Shown here: positions 17,096-24,641 of the stretch, in pieces | How positions within the stretch are numbered: position 1 is the stretch's first letter | How the letters are laid out: every line of letters begins with the position of its first letter | Origin: Shewanella colwelliana ATCC 39565 | Lineage (GTDB): Bacteria; Pseudomonadota; Gammaproteobacteria; Enterobacterales; Shewanellaceae | DNA length: 44,136 nt | Assembly (NCBI RefSeq): GCF_000518705.1 | Contig: NZ_JAEC01000035.1 | Location: forward strand, 1 to 44,136 | Direction of reading: 5' to 3' | Program-made: the position numbers and the translations under genes | Notes under the pieces: model-generated | Told to the model about the DNA's origin: nothing | Seen by the model: only the letters and a program-made list of their open reading frames with translations | Databases searched by the model: none

Positions 17096-18988
17096 TTAAT
17101 AATTCAGGCAAACCGCAGGCGGCAGTGGCGTGTCATCTTCTACCATTAATGCTGGAAACTGGTTGGTGATCTCAGTGTAGGTTTCAGGGTATTTCAAACG
17201 TACCAGTGACATTAAACGTTGATGATGCGGATGGATATTGGGTTCAAGTAGCATTAGCAAGGATAAGTACTCCAATAGATGCTCAGGCTTAAATTGGTAA
17301 TGGCTGGTATCTAGTAACAGGTAAAGCGGATCTCGTCCATTAGCTTTAACTGGGTAGCTAATATGCTGATTCACCAAATGGTTGAGCAGTGGGAAATCGT
17401 GTTCAAGTATCGCAATATCTAGCCAACTTTTACCCGCAAAATCAAGTTTGTCTATGTCCAAACCTTGGTTGATAAGAGAAATGGTTTTGCTACGCGCAAC
17501 TTGGTACAAAGTGTCGTAGTCGAAAGTCTCTTGACGTAATTCGCTCAGTTGTAATAGCGTGAAATACTCAGGGTTGTAACCTAATAGCTGATAGAAAAAC
17601 CAACGATTTACCGCCTCTTCTAACTGCGCGTTCTCAACCATTTCAATGGCTTCATTTATCTGACGCTTAGCCGCCAGCCCATATACCGTGCTGCTTAAGC
17701 TGTTATCGACGCCTTGCCAGCTGGGGAGGTGTTGCTGCTGTCGATAGGCAAAGCAATCGGCTAATGCAGGATCAATGTGATGTAAATTTGTGGCGGTGAC
17801 CTCATGCCCCTCTTTGATTAGTTTATTGCTAAAGTAATCAAGATTATGTGGCTGCCATTGAGTATCGACCTTGTTAACCAGCGATCGGCAACTTGCCACC
17901 ATTTCAGGTGTGGCACTGTTTGTATTTAGCGTTGCAAAATTGGCGTTAAGTTCCGCTAAAAATGGGGAGTGAGCATCGAATACTAAGGTAGCCTTTGGGG
18001 CTATTTCGGTGAGTGTGAGGCCATACATCTGCTGTAAATGTGTTATTTGTTGTGCATCGAAACGGTAAATATGACGAGGAAAGAAACCTAAGGCCTTTTG
18101 TTTCGACAGAATGCTAAAGTTGGCAGTGCTATTTACCCCGTGAAGCGCTTTAATTATGTTGGCTTGTTTTGCAATTAACTCATCTTCTAAAGGGGTATCC
18201 ATGCGGAAATAGTAATCTAGACGGGCAAGGGCATACTCCATGGTTGTGCCAAGGTAGGCATCGTCACTGAGCACGCTGTTTTTTGCCAGTAGAGCTGTGA
18301 CGATTTGCTCTCTGCCATAGTAGGCTGCGGTATCGATAAGGCGTAGCGTTTCGCCAAAGCCGATAAGCGCGTCAGTATCATCTATTTGTTTAACGGCTAG
18401 TAACAACAGCGGCTCATCTAGTGAATCTTGTTTCAGTAACCAATCAACATCCTCAATGGTGAGTTTTACTTCTTTAATCAGGGCTAGCGCGTCAGCTTGG
18501 CTGAGTGATGCAATATTATCTATTTGAGGTTGAGGAATACTTCTCTCGACTCGAACAAAAGTAGGTAAGTCAGGTGCTAAGGCTTTTACTTTCTCTGTTA
18601 GATTTTGATTCTGCTGTTTAAGTTTCGAGTTCTTTTTGAGCTGTTCAGCTCGCCAACTCGCAGCGAAGTTTGAGTTTAAAAAGTGATCGATAGCCAAGGT
18701 GATATCATCGATAGAATACCCCTTGTCTAACCATTGAGCCCATTCGATCTTTCTAGCCCAATTCCATCGTGTTTCTTTGTTAGATTCGATAAGTAACTTA
18801 CAGCTTTGATAATCCTTAGGCGCGTTAACCTCTGGTTGAGCGGATTCACTATCGAGAGTGACGGGTGATGAGAGGGGTGGGTTTGTGTTTATGCTGTCAT
18901 TTAACGGCGACGAGCTAGTAGATGGGGTTTGGTTAAACCAAAATAGCACAGCTATACAGACGACTACGGCGACAATGACCTTCTTCAT
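17096..18988 (-). CDS. Anchored envelope protein of unknown function with ankyrin-like segments
   Basis: I do not recognise a named family. The protein has 630 residues. A single N-terminal hydrophobic segment (VIVAVVVCIAVLFWF, about residues 4-18) is followed by a Ser/Thr/Pro/Asn-rich stretch, so it is probably anchored in the inner membrane with most of its mass in the periplasm. Two stretches resemble ankyrin repeats. The clearest is LINQGLDIDKLDFAGKSW followed by LDIAILEHDFPLLNHLVNQ (about residues 510-545). The other is DTAAYYGREQIVTALL (about 220-235). Four cysteines (in QSCKLL, ASCRSL, ADCFAY and AVCLNY) could form two disulfides. The region around residues 90-125 is charged and helical. 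It is monocistronic with its own terminator hairpin. A protein-binding scaffold role is inference. Confidence 0.7.
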   Translation of the reverse strand: MKKVIVAVVVCIAVLFWFNQTPSTSSSPLNDSINTNPPLSSPVTLDSESAQPEVNAPKDYQSCKLLIESNKETRWNWARKIEWAQWLDKGYSIDDITLAIDHFLNSNFAASWRAEQLKKNSKLKQQNQNLTEKVKALAPDLPTFVRVERSIPQPQIDNIASLSQADALALIKEVKLTIEDVDWLLKQDSLDEPLLLLAVKQIDDTDALIGFGETLRLIDTAAYYGREQIVTALLAKNSVLSDDAYLGTTMEYALARLDYYFRMDTPLEDELIAKQANIIKALHGVNSTANFSILSKQKALGFFPRHIYRFDAQQITHLQQMYGLTLTEIAPKATLVFDAHSPFLAELNANFATLNTNSATPEMVASCRSLVNKVDTQWQPHNLDYFSNKLIKEGHEVTATNLHHIDPALADCFAYRQQQHLPSWQGVDNSLSSTVYGLAAKRQINEAIEMVENAQLEEAVNRWFFYQLLGYNPEYFTLLQLSELRQETFDYDTLYQVARSKTISLINQGLDIDKLDFAGKSWLDIAILEHDFPLLNHLVNQHISYPVKANGRDPLYLLLDTSHYQFKPEHLLEYLSLLMLLEPNIHPHHQRLMSLVRLKYPETYTEITNQFPALMVEDDTPLPPAVCLNY

Positions 18989-19078
18989 TTAGTTTCAATC
19001 CTTAAAACTAGAATACAATTATAGTTATGTTTTATATGGGAATAGTAGCATTAGTGTTCGTCATAATATAGCTGCGAT

Positions 19079-19104
19079 AACAGGCAAGCTTACGCTTGCC
19101 TGTT
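19079..19104 (-). terminator. Hairpin downstream of the broken symporter gene
   Basis: AACAGGCAAGC (19079-19089), loop TTAC, GCTTGCCTGTT (19094-19104), an eleven-pair perfect stem. It starts 15 bases after the symporter stop codon. There is no clear T-run on the leftward side, so termination may be partial or the hairpin may protect the RNA end. Confidence 0.6.
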
Positions 19105-19119
19105 GAGGGTAATGGAAAA

Positions 19120-20477
19120 CTAACCTGAGATCAGTTGCACTATGATAAGAATGATTAAGACTGGGCAAACAAATTTTACGTAAACAGGCCAAATCTTCCA
19201 AAAAAGACCATCGGCATTGGCACCATCTTGTGCGCGAATAGCGGTAATCAGGCTGTTTCTGTTCCATACCCAGCCCAGGTAGATGGCGATACCTAGGGCA
19301 ATAAGAGGTTGGGCGCGTTCAGTGGTGGCGGTGATCATAAAGCCAAACAGCAGCTCAAAGTTTAACACCATAATAATAGACAGCAGCGTGATCACTCCTG
19401 CCACTAAATAGGTGGCGCGGTGGCGTTCTATGTTGGCTTTCTCAACAATGTAGCTGGTCGGTACTTCGACAATCGATATTGCAGATGTTAAGCCCGCAAT
19501 GGTCATTAGTATGAAAAAGATGATAGCAATCAGCGGCCCTAGGCCCCCCCTAAGGTGTCAAACAGGGCTGGTAATACCGTGAATACCAGCGTGTCGGCAT
19601 TTAATAAGCTGCCGTCGGCGCTGAAGATCTGCACGCCATTATGCTGTGCCACATACATGGCTGGGATGATCATTAACGCTGCAAGAAAGGCCACACTCGT
19701 ATCCGTTAAGGTGACGTAAGCGGTGAGGGTAGCAATGTTTTCCTGCTTGTTAAGGTAAGCGCCGTATACCATCATCGCGCCAGTTCCAATGGTCAATGAA
19801 AAGAAGGTTTGCCCTAGTGCGCCGACTAGCACCTCGGTTTCCCAAATTCGGCTAAAATCAGGGACCAATAGCGCAGTTAACCCTTCAGACGCGCCGGGTA
19901 GCGTAAGAATATAACCAACGCCTATTACCAATATCAACAGCAGTAATGGCATGAGTCGTTTAGACCAGCGCTCAATTCCTTGTTGCACACCTTGGCGAAT
20001 GACCAGAACAACCATCAAGGTGAAGATAAGAGTGAATAACAGGTTTCGTTCAACCGAGAAGGCCATTAACCAGTTTGCCATTGGTTCAAAGCCCGAAAGC
20101 TGGGCAATGGGCGCAATAGCAAAGCTGACAAACCAGCCTGATAGAATCATATAAAAAGTGCAGATTAAGCTGGCGGTGATAATAGAGGCAAAGCCAATAA
20201 ACTTACCGACTTGGCGGCTGAATGTTGAGCGTCCAATATTCGCCATGGCGTCTGCGGGGTTAGTTTGGCCGTGACGACCAATCATTAACTCTGCAACCAG
20301 CATGGGGTAGCCGAGGATAAGAATGAGCACCAGATAAACCAGTAGAAATGCACCGCCGCCATGGGTTGCTGCTTGCGTTGGAAACCCCCAAATATTGCCG
20401 ACACCGACGGCACTACCTGCTGCGGCCATGATGAAGCCAATTCTTGAACTAAAATGGCTGGAATCGTTTGAACTCAT
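19120..20477 (-). pseudogene. NSS-family sodium-dependent symporter, frameshifted
   Basis: A neurotransmitter:sodium symporter (SNF/NSS) homologue, normally an inner-membrane carrier using sodium to take up amino acids or amines. The first part (20477-19539) has the N-terminal signature FSSRIGFIMAAAGSAVGVGN then IWGFP, and ends LGGA-stop. The remainder (readable from about 19535 down to 19120) continues in another frame as GPLIAIIFFILMTIAGLTSA. The break is at a run of seven G on the coding strand (19544-19550). One more G, or two fewer, restores a single 452-residue frame, the normal size for bacterial NSS proteins. It may be a real null allele, a phase-variable tract or a sequencing error. 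GGGGAG precedes the ATG. Substrate unknown. Confidence 0.85.
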
Positions 20478-20687
20478 CGTGCTCTCCCCTGCAAAAGAGG
20501 GCGAATCATAGACCTTTATTCTAGCGGGTCAATAGTAAAGTCCTGCTGGTTTTAGGCTCTTTGTTGGCGAGTGTTTCTGTATTTTTGCCTTTTTGTGGAT
20601 AATTATTGCTAATTAACATTATATCTTGAGACTTACTTGCTTTGTGGTTTGAGTGGGGACGGTTAGCGCGATCTGATTGCGCCAGAA

Positions 20688-20723
20688 AATAAAACCCAAT
20701 CTGTGCAAAAGATCGGTTTTATT
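20688..20723 (-). terminator. Terminator of the Lrp-family gene
   Basis: AATAAAACC (20688-20696) pairs with GGTTTTATT (20715-20723), with an inner ATCT/AGAT pairing. Read leftward it ends in GGTTTTATTTTC, a fair U-rich tail. It starts about 30 bases after the stop codon of the regulator gene. Confidence 0.65.
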
Positions 20724-20754
20724 GCCTGACACTAATGAGGTGTTGGGCTTGTGG

Positions 20755-21231
20755 CTAGGATTTTGGTAATGGAATTGCGGTTTGGTTTTTCACCTGTTTC
20801 AGTACAAAGCTTGAACGAATACCGGCAATATCTTGCTGGGTGGTGAGCTTCTCTAATAGAAAGCGCTTAAAGGCTTCCATGTCGCACACCAGGACTTTGA
20901 GCTGATAATCGGCATCACTACCTGTGAGTAAACAGCATTCAAGTACTTCATCGTAGCTGCTCATTGCTAGCTCAAATGCATCGAGTATTGCTTGGCTGTG
21001 CTTCTCTAAGCGGACCTGGATATAGGCGGTGAGCTCCAGATCAAAGTGCTTTGGGTTAAGCAGTGTGGCATAACCTGCAATAAAGCCGGCCTCTTCAAGC
21101 GCTTTAACCCTGCGTGAGCAGGGCGACGCCGATAACCCTACAAGCGAGGCTAACTCTTGATTGGCTAAACGACCATGTTGCTGAAGCAACGCCAGTATTT
21201 TCAAGTCGATATCATCTAGCTGCAGGGTCAT
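20755..21231 (-). CDS. Lrp/AsnC-family transcriptional regulator
   Basis: A 158-residue feast/famine regulator. The N-terminal helix-turn-helix (about residues 5-60) reads LDDIDLKILALLQQHGRLAN followed by QELASLVGLSASPCSRRVKAL. An effector-binding RAM (ACT-like) domain follows (about 65-150), with VLECCLLTGSDADYQLKVLV. These proteins usually form octamers and respond to amino acids. The gene lies 10 bases downstream of the PAP2 phosphatase gene, so they probably share a transcript. The neighbouring broken symporter gene could be its target, as these regulators often sit beside amino-acid transporters, but no operator was identified. Confidence 0.92.
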   Translation of the reverse strand: MTLQLDDIDLKILALLQQHGRLANQELASLVGLSASPCSRRVKALEEAGFIAGYATLLNPKHFDLELTAYIQVRLEKHSQAILDAFELAMSSYDEVLECCLLTGSDADYQLKVLVCDMEAFKRFLLEKLTTQQDIAGIRSSFVLKQVKNQTAIPLPKS

Positions 21232-21241
21232 ATTAAGTACT

Positions 21242-22030
21242 CTATGGCGTGGTTAACGGTTTTGTATTGGTGAGCGTTGCGATTAAGGTGGCAAGGCGAG
21301 GCCAGCATCGATTTATTCCCCAAATACAGGCTAAACCTATAAGACCGCCGATAACCGTCGAGGCCAGCACGTCTTGTGACCAGTGCATTCCTAGCAGCAT
21401 GCGGCTAAAGCCCATACCTAAGCTCCACAAACATAATAGAGATGGTAATAGATATTGGCCGCTAAGCAATAGGAAGTAGCTCATTACCATAGATAAGGTC
21501 ACGGCAAATAGCGTATGCCCAGAGGGGAAAGCGAAGCCGACTTCATTCCGCCAATGACTGGCGATAAGAGGCGACAATTGCAAATTATGGGGGTCAGTGG
21601 TGAATTGATTGACGGCATGGTTGATAACAGGTTTGCGTTGCGCTGGGGCTAGTTGATAAAACTCGTTAATATTGAGCAATTGTTGCTGATGCAGTAATTG
21701 GGCATTGGGTCTAGGTTCGCTGAAGTACGGTTTTAGAAACTGGTTGAGCGCTAAGGTCGATACCATACTAATAGAGACCGTGATAAACAGTGGCAGAAAG
21801 TGGGCTTTGGATATTTGTCTAAAGCACAAACCGAGCAAGACTAAGACGGTAAGTACGCCAAATGGCGCTGTGCCAGAAGAGGTCAACCAATAGAGGCCTT
21901 CTGCCTGGGATGAATTAAGTGAGATGAGTGGAAACATGGCTGTGTGAGTTAGCAGTAGTATGGCTGGCACACTGATAAGCAACATCCACCCAAGTAACAG
22001 ATAGATTTTTCGGCGTAATGAAAGTGTCAA
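21242..22030 (-). CDS. PAP2-family phosphatase, PgpB-like
   Basis: Integral membrane phosphatase of the PAP2 superfamily, of the kind acting on phosphatidylglycerophosphate or undecaprenyl pyrophosphate. The three catalytic motifs are present: KPYFSEPRPN (about residues 92-101), FPSGHT (about 168-173) and SRMLLGMHWSQDVL (about 209-222). Hydrophobic segments occur at about 10-32, 56-70, 80-95, 172-205 and 222-240. It has 262 residues, close to E. coli PgpB (254). The first codon of the frame is TTG at 22030 with GAGG seven bases upstream; no in-frame ATG before the first helix is available, so TTG is chosen. It precedes the Lrp-type gene on the same strand. The exact lipid substrate is not determined. 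Confidence 0.85.
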   Translation of the reverse strand: MTLSLRRKIYLLLGWMLLISVPAILLLTHTAMFPLISLNSSQAEGLYWLTSSGTAPFGVLTVLVLLGLCFRQISKAHFLPLFITVSISMVSTLALNQFLKPYFSEPRPNAQLLHQQQLLNINEFYQLAPAQRKPVINHAVNQFTTDPHNLQLSPLIASHWRNEVGFAFPSGHTLFAVTLSMVMSYFLLLSGQYLLPSLLCLWSLGMGFSRMLLGMHWSQDVLASTVIGGLIGLACIWGINRCWPRLATLIATLTNTKPLTTP

Positions 22031-22042
22031 AGAGAGGCCTCA

Positions 22043-22088
22043 CAAAAAACAGCAAGGCTAACCTGTCCATGTTGGGCTGGCTAGCCTT
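22043..22088 (-). terminator. Terminator of creD
   Basis: Read leftward, AAGGCTAGCC pairs with GGTTAGCCTT (arms at 22079-22088 and 22054-22063; ten pairs with one G-T). After GCTG comes a run of six T. It follows the creD stop codon by 17 bases. Confidence 0.75.
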
Positions 22089-22105
22089 AGCGACATAAAC
22101 TGAGA

Positions 22106-23479
22106 TTAATTTTGCTTCATCTCTACAAGGTCTTCTGGGCTATGTCGGGTGATATACATCAAAATTCCCAGCACCACGACTAATAAACCTGTGCCCATCA
22201 ATAGTGCATAATCTTCGAGTTTTAGAATGGAGTAAAGCACACTATAGAGGGCGATGAGCATGGCCGCCATTATTCCTCCTCGTTTGGCGCTGCGAGTGAC
22301 GCTGCCAATATAGATTGAAACCGAAAATAGCGGCATAGCGGCGGCTATCAGATAGGCATAGCCAAATCTAATATGTTCTGAGAGTGACAACAGCACAAGG
22401 TAGAATAGCGTCATGGCACTGGCGACCAATAGATATTGAATGGTAGATAGCGACTGTGCTTGGCCCAACTCAAAAATCAGCAACATGATGCTAGTGAGGA
22501 TGATGAAAAGCAGGCCATACTTTACTGCTCGCTCAATTTTTCCGTAGTGAGTAACTGGCTCAAATAGTGTGGTGTGGGCGTTGACCTCGCGTAAGTTGAT
22601 TTGATTGTTTTTACTAAAGCGCTGCGGATAGTTACGGGTTAAATGACTCACATTCCATGTTGCGCTAAATCCATTGCTGTCGATTTCGCGAGCCATGGGA
22701 AGTAGACCACTAAAGCTAGGGTGGGGCCAATCGGCATTAAGGTTAATTGTGGTTTGTTGGCCTGTAGGCAACACACTCAGCCCCTGAGAGCCTCGTAGAT
22801 TGATAGTGAAAGCCAGATTTAATTGCTTTGTGCTTTCGGGTAAGTTAATTGCTTGATGAAAGCCTCTATCAAGGCCTGATAGCTGGCCAAGTCCGGTACC
22901 CGGCATCAGCGTATTACTTTGCTCAATCGGCTGTTGAGCCCCACCGCTGCTTGGGGGGAGTTGTGGTTTAAATAGGTCGATACTGTCGATAGCTTGATTT
23001 GCTGAGATACCAAATACCAGTCGTGCACGCTCAGGATACGTATTGACGATATTTGGTAGGTCAATCTTGCCGATATCGAAGTTAGCAGAACCTGATAGGG
23101 TGGCGTTATATACCAAAGATTGAAAAATTCCCCGAGAGAGAAAGTCATGTTTAAGACTGATATCAAGGTTGAGATCTGTGGGTAAAATAATAAATTCACT
23201 ATCGACGGTATGCCGAGTTTTAGTGAGCTTACCCTGCTCATTAAAGCTTTCTTGAATCATCTCATAGGTATAGGGGAGCACAAGCGCTGGGCCTGCAATC
23301 TCTTGTTGCTCCCCCCATGATTGGCCAATTTCCGCCACCACCTGATTATAAAGCTGTTGTCTGTCAAAGGTCATGTCCATGACTAACCCTAGGGGAATGA
23401 GTGAGCCTAGGGTTAACAGTGCGATGAAAAGTATTTTTTGGCTTAACGGACTATGGCTAAGTCCTATGCGGTTTAACAT
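22106..23479 (-). CDS. creD: CreD family inner-membrane protein
   Basis: A 457-residue homologue of CreD, an inner-membrane protein of the CreBC (BlrAB) regulon linked to envelope integrity and colicin or beta-lactam tolerance. One N-terminal membrane segment (about 16-36) is followed by a large periplasmic domain. That domain starts QQLYNQVVAEIGQSWGEQQE and carries the family motif GPALVLPY. Five more membrane segments fill about residues 315-450. The charged C-terminus is short. No creBC two-component genes lie in the window. A perfect 14-bp palindrome 15 bases upstream of the start codon suggests local control, possibly by a TetR-type repressor; this is inference. Confidence 0.88.
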   Translation of the reverse strand: MLNRIGLSHSPLSQKILFIALLTLGSLIPLGLVMDMTFDRQQLYNQVVAEIGQSWGEQQEIAGPALVLPYTYEMIQESFNEQGKLTKTRHTVDSEFIILPTDLNLDISLKHDFLSRGIFQSLVYNATLSGSANFDIGKIDLPNIVNTYPERARLVFGISANQAIDSIDLFKPQLPPSSGGAQQPIEQSNTLMPGTGLGQLSGLDRGFHQAINLPESTKQLNLAFTINLRGSQGLSVLPTGQQTTINLNADWPHPSFSGLLPMAREIDSNGFSATWNVSHLTRNYPQRFSKNNQINLREVNAHTTLFEPVTHYGKIERAVKYGLLFIILTSIMLLIFELGQAQSLSTIQYLLVASAMTLFYLVLLSLSEHIRFGYAYLIAAAMPLFSVSIYIGSVTRSAKRGGIMAAMLIALYSVLYSILKLEDYALLMGTGLLVVVLGILMYITRHSPEDLVEMKQN

Positions 23480-23493
23480 ATAAATTCCCTCTT

Positions 23494-23507
23494 ATACCGA
23501 TCGGTAT
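23494..23507. promoter_or_regulatory. 14-bp perfect palindrome upstream of creD
   Basis: ATACCGATCGGTAT reads the same on both strands and ends 15 bases before the creD ATG, a position that would block transcription or initiation. Uninterrupted palindromes of this sort, with an ATACCGATCGGTAT-like core, are typical operators of TetR-family repressors. No TetR gene is present in the window. Confidence 0.65.
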
Positions 23508-23597
23508 CTAGCGTTATGGTGTTTGGCTATATTTAATCAGGTTAAAAGGAGATAAGGGGGGCAGACTGGTGATCAATGGTGGCGAAAAAGAGGCAAT

Positions 23598-23624
23598 AAA
23601 AAAGAGCGCATTGCGCTCTTTTTT
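23598..23624. terminator. Terminator of ubiK, possibly bidirectional
   Basis: AAAAAAGAGCG (23598-23608), loop CATTG, CGCTCTTTTTT (23614-23624). It is symmetric, with A-run and T-run, so it can act in either direction. It lies 14 bases after the ubiK stop codon. Confidence 0.88.
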
Positions 23625-23638
23625 AAATCAGTAAGGGC

Positions 23639-23890
23639 TTATTCTTGATTAAGCTTTGCTTCTAAAGCATCAACTTGTGCTTGTAGGGCTTCTAGCTTTT
23701 CGCGGGTTTTTAACAGCACATGTTGCTGCACATCAAACTCTTCACGGGAAACAACATCAAGTTTCATCAACTGATTTTGTAATATCTGCTTGCTCTTGTC
23801 TTCAAACTCGCCTGCAAATTGCTTTAGGCCGCTAGGTAGGTTGTCGCTAAGTTGCTTGGCAACTTCTTCGATCTTCTTTGGATTAATCAT
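23639..23890 (-). CDS. ubiK: Ubiquinone biosynthesis accessory factor UbiK
   Basis: An 83-residue protein of the BMFP/YqiC family, renamed UbiK, an accessory factor that binds UbiJ and assists aerobic ubiquinone synthesis. It opens MINPKKIEEVAKQLSDNLPS and ends in a coiled coil (TREKLEALQAQVDALEAKL, about residues 60-80), the trimerising segment of the family. Length and layout match the E. coli protein. Monocistronic, with its own terminator. Confidence 0.9.
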   Translation of the reverse strand: MINPKKIEEVAKQLSDNLPSGLKQFAGEFEDKSKQILQNQLMKLDVVSREEFDVQQHVLLKTREKLEALQAQVDALEAKLNQE

Positions 23891-23963
23891 TGTCTAAGTC
23901 TGCTCTTGGCCATCAAGTATGTATGGTTGAGAATTGTACCTGAGCTAGCTGGGATTAGAAATA

Positions 23964-23990
23964 AAAAGGCCTAGCTATACTAGGCCTTTT
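23964..23990. terminator. Terminator downstream of the RND remnant
   Basis: AAAAGGCCTAG (23964-23974), loop CTATA, CTAGGCCTTTT (23980-23990), an eleven-pair stem. It lies about 65 bases after the stop codon of the leftward pump fragment and is probably the original terminator of that lost operon. Confidence 0.85.
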
Positions 23991-24054
23991 GTGACTTTCG
24001 CGATAGCTACCCCTTATCTGGCTGGGCGAATTCTTCATCAAACACTGGTAAAGG

Positions 24055-24477
24055 TTAGTGCTTCTCTGCCAGATAGACATAGATAACAGGCAAGGAAAAC
24101 AGGGTGAATAGTGTACCGATAGCTAAGCCTGATACGATCACTAAACCAATATTAAAGCGTGCCACAGCCCCCGCGCCAACGGCAAATAGGAGTGGAATCA
24201 AACCTGCCATCATGGCCGCCGTTGTCATCAAGATAGGGCGCAGTCGAATCGTAGCCGCCAGCTTAATGGCGTCAAGCTTACTCAAGCCGTTATGAAGCAG
24301 CTCCTCTTTTGCCACTTCACACATCAAAATCCCGTGTTTGGTGATAAGCCCAACTTGGGTATAGATGTGCATCGACGATGGGCCAAAAATATGAGTCCAG
24401 CCAAGCGCGATTAGTGCATCACTAATGGCCAAAGGTACCAATAGTAAGATAGCCAGTGGGTCTTTAACTGAAAGCGG
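24055..24477 (-). pseudogene. C-terminal remnant of an RND multidrug efflux pump
   Basis: About 140 residues match the last eighth of an AcrB-type RND transporter, normally about 1,030 residues. The frame can be read back past its first ATG as VKDPLAILLLVPLAIS, then meets an in-frame TAA at 24478-24480, and no more of the gene is found upstream. Within it QVGLIT is followed at once by KHGILM. In AcrB the same place reads QVGLLTTIGLSAKNAIL, so six residues in the membrane helix are missing. This suggests collapse between short repeats (GLITxxGLIT). Later parts (RPILMTTAAMMAGLIPLL, GLAIGTLFTLFSLPVIYVYL) are well kept. Not expected to be functional. Confidence 0.88.
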
Positions 24478-24585
24478 TTAGATTGGAAGGCTAAGTTGCG
24501 GCGGCTTGCAGCATTCATCTGCGTCAACAAGCAGACTAATATAAAAAATGAGCCAATATTTTTGGCATCGAAATAAGAGAGATTC

Positions 24586-24594
24586 TGGTATGAT
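24586..24594 (+). promoter_or_regulatory. Possible extended -10 promoter of rep
   Basis: TGGTATGAT is an extended -10 element (TG-N-TATGAT) placed 47 bases upstream of the rep ATG. There is no good -35 at the usual spacing, which extended -10 promoters do not need. Confidence 0.5.
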
Positions 24595-24641
24595 CACTGG
24601 CTGATTTAAATGTGCTTGTTTAGTTTGGTAGTCATCAATTC

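Noticed and set aside
19544..19550. Programmed ribosomal frameshift in the symporter gene
   Set aside because: A G7 run alone lacks a clear slippery heptamer with a downstream stimulator, and NSS genes are not known to use frameshifting; mutation, error or tract-length variation is more likely.
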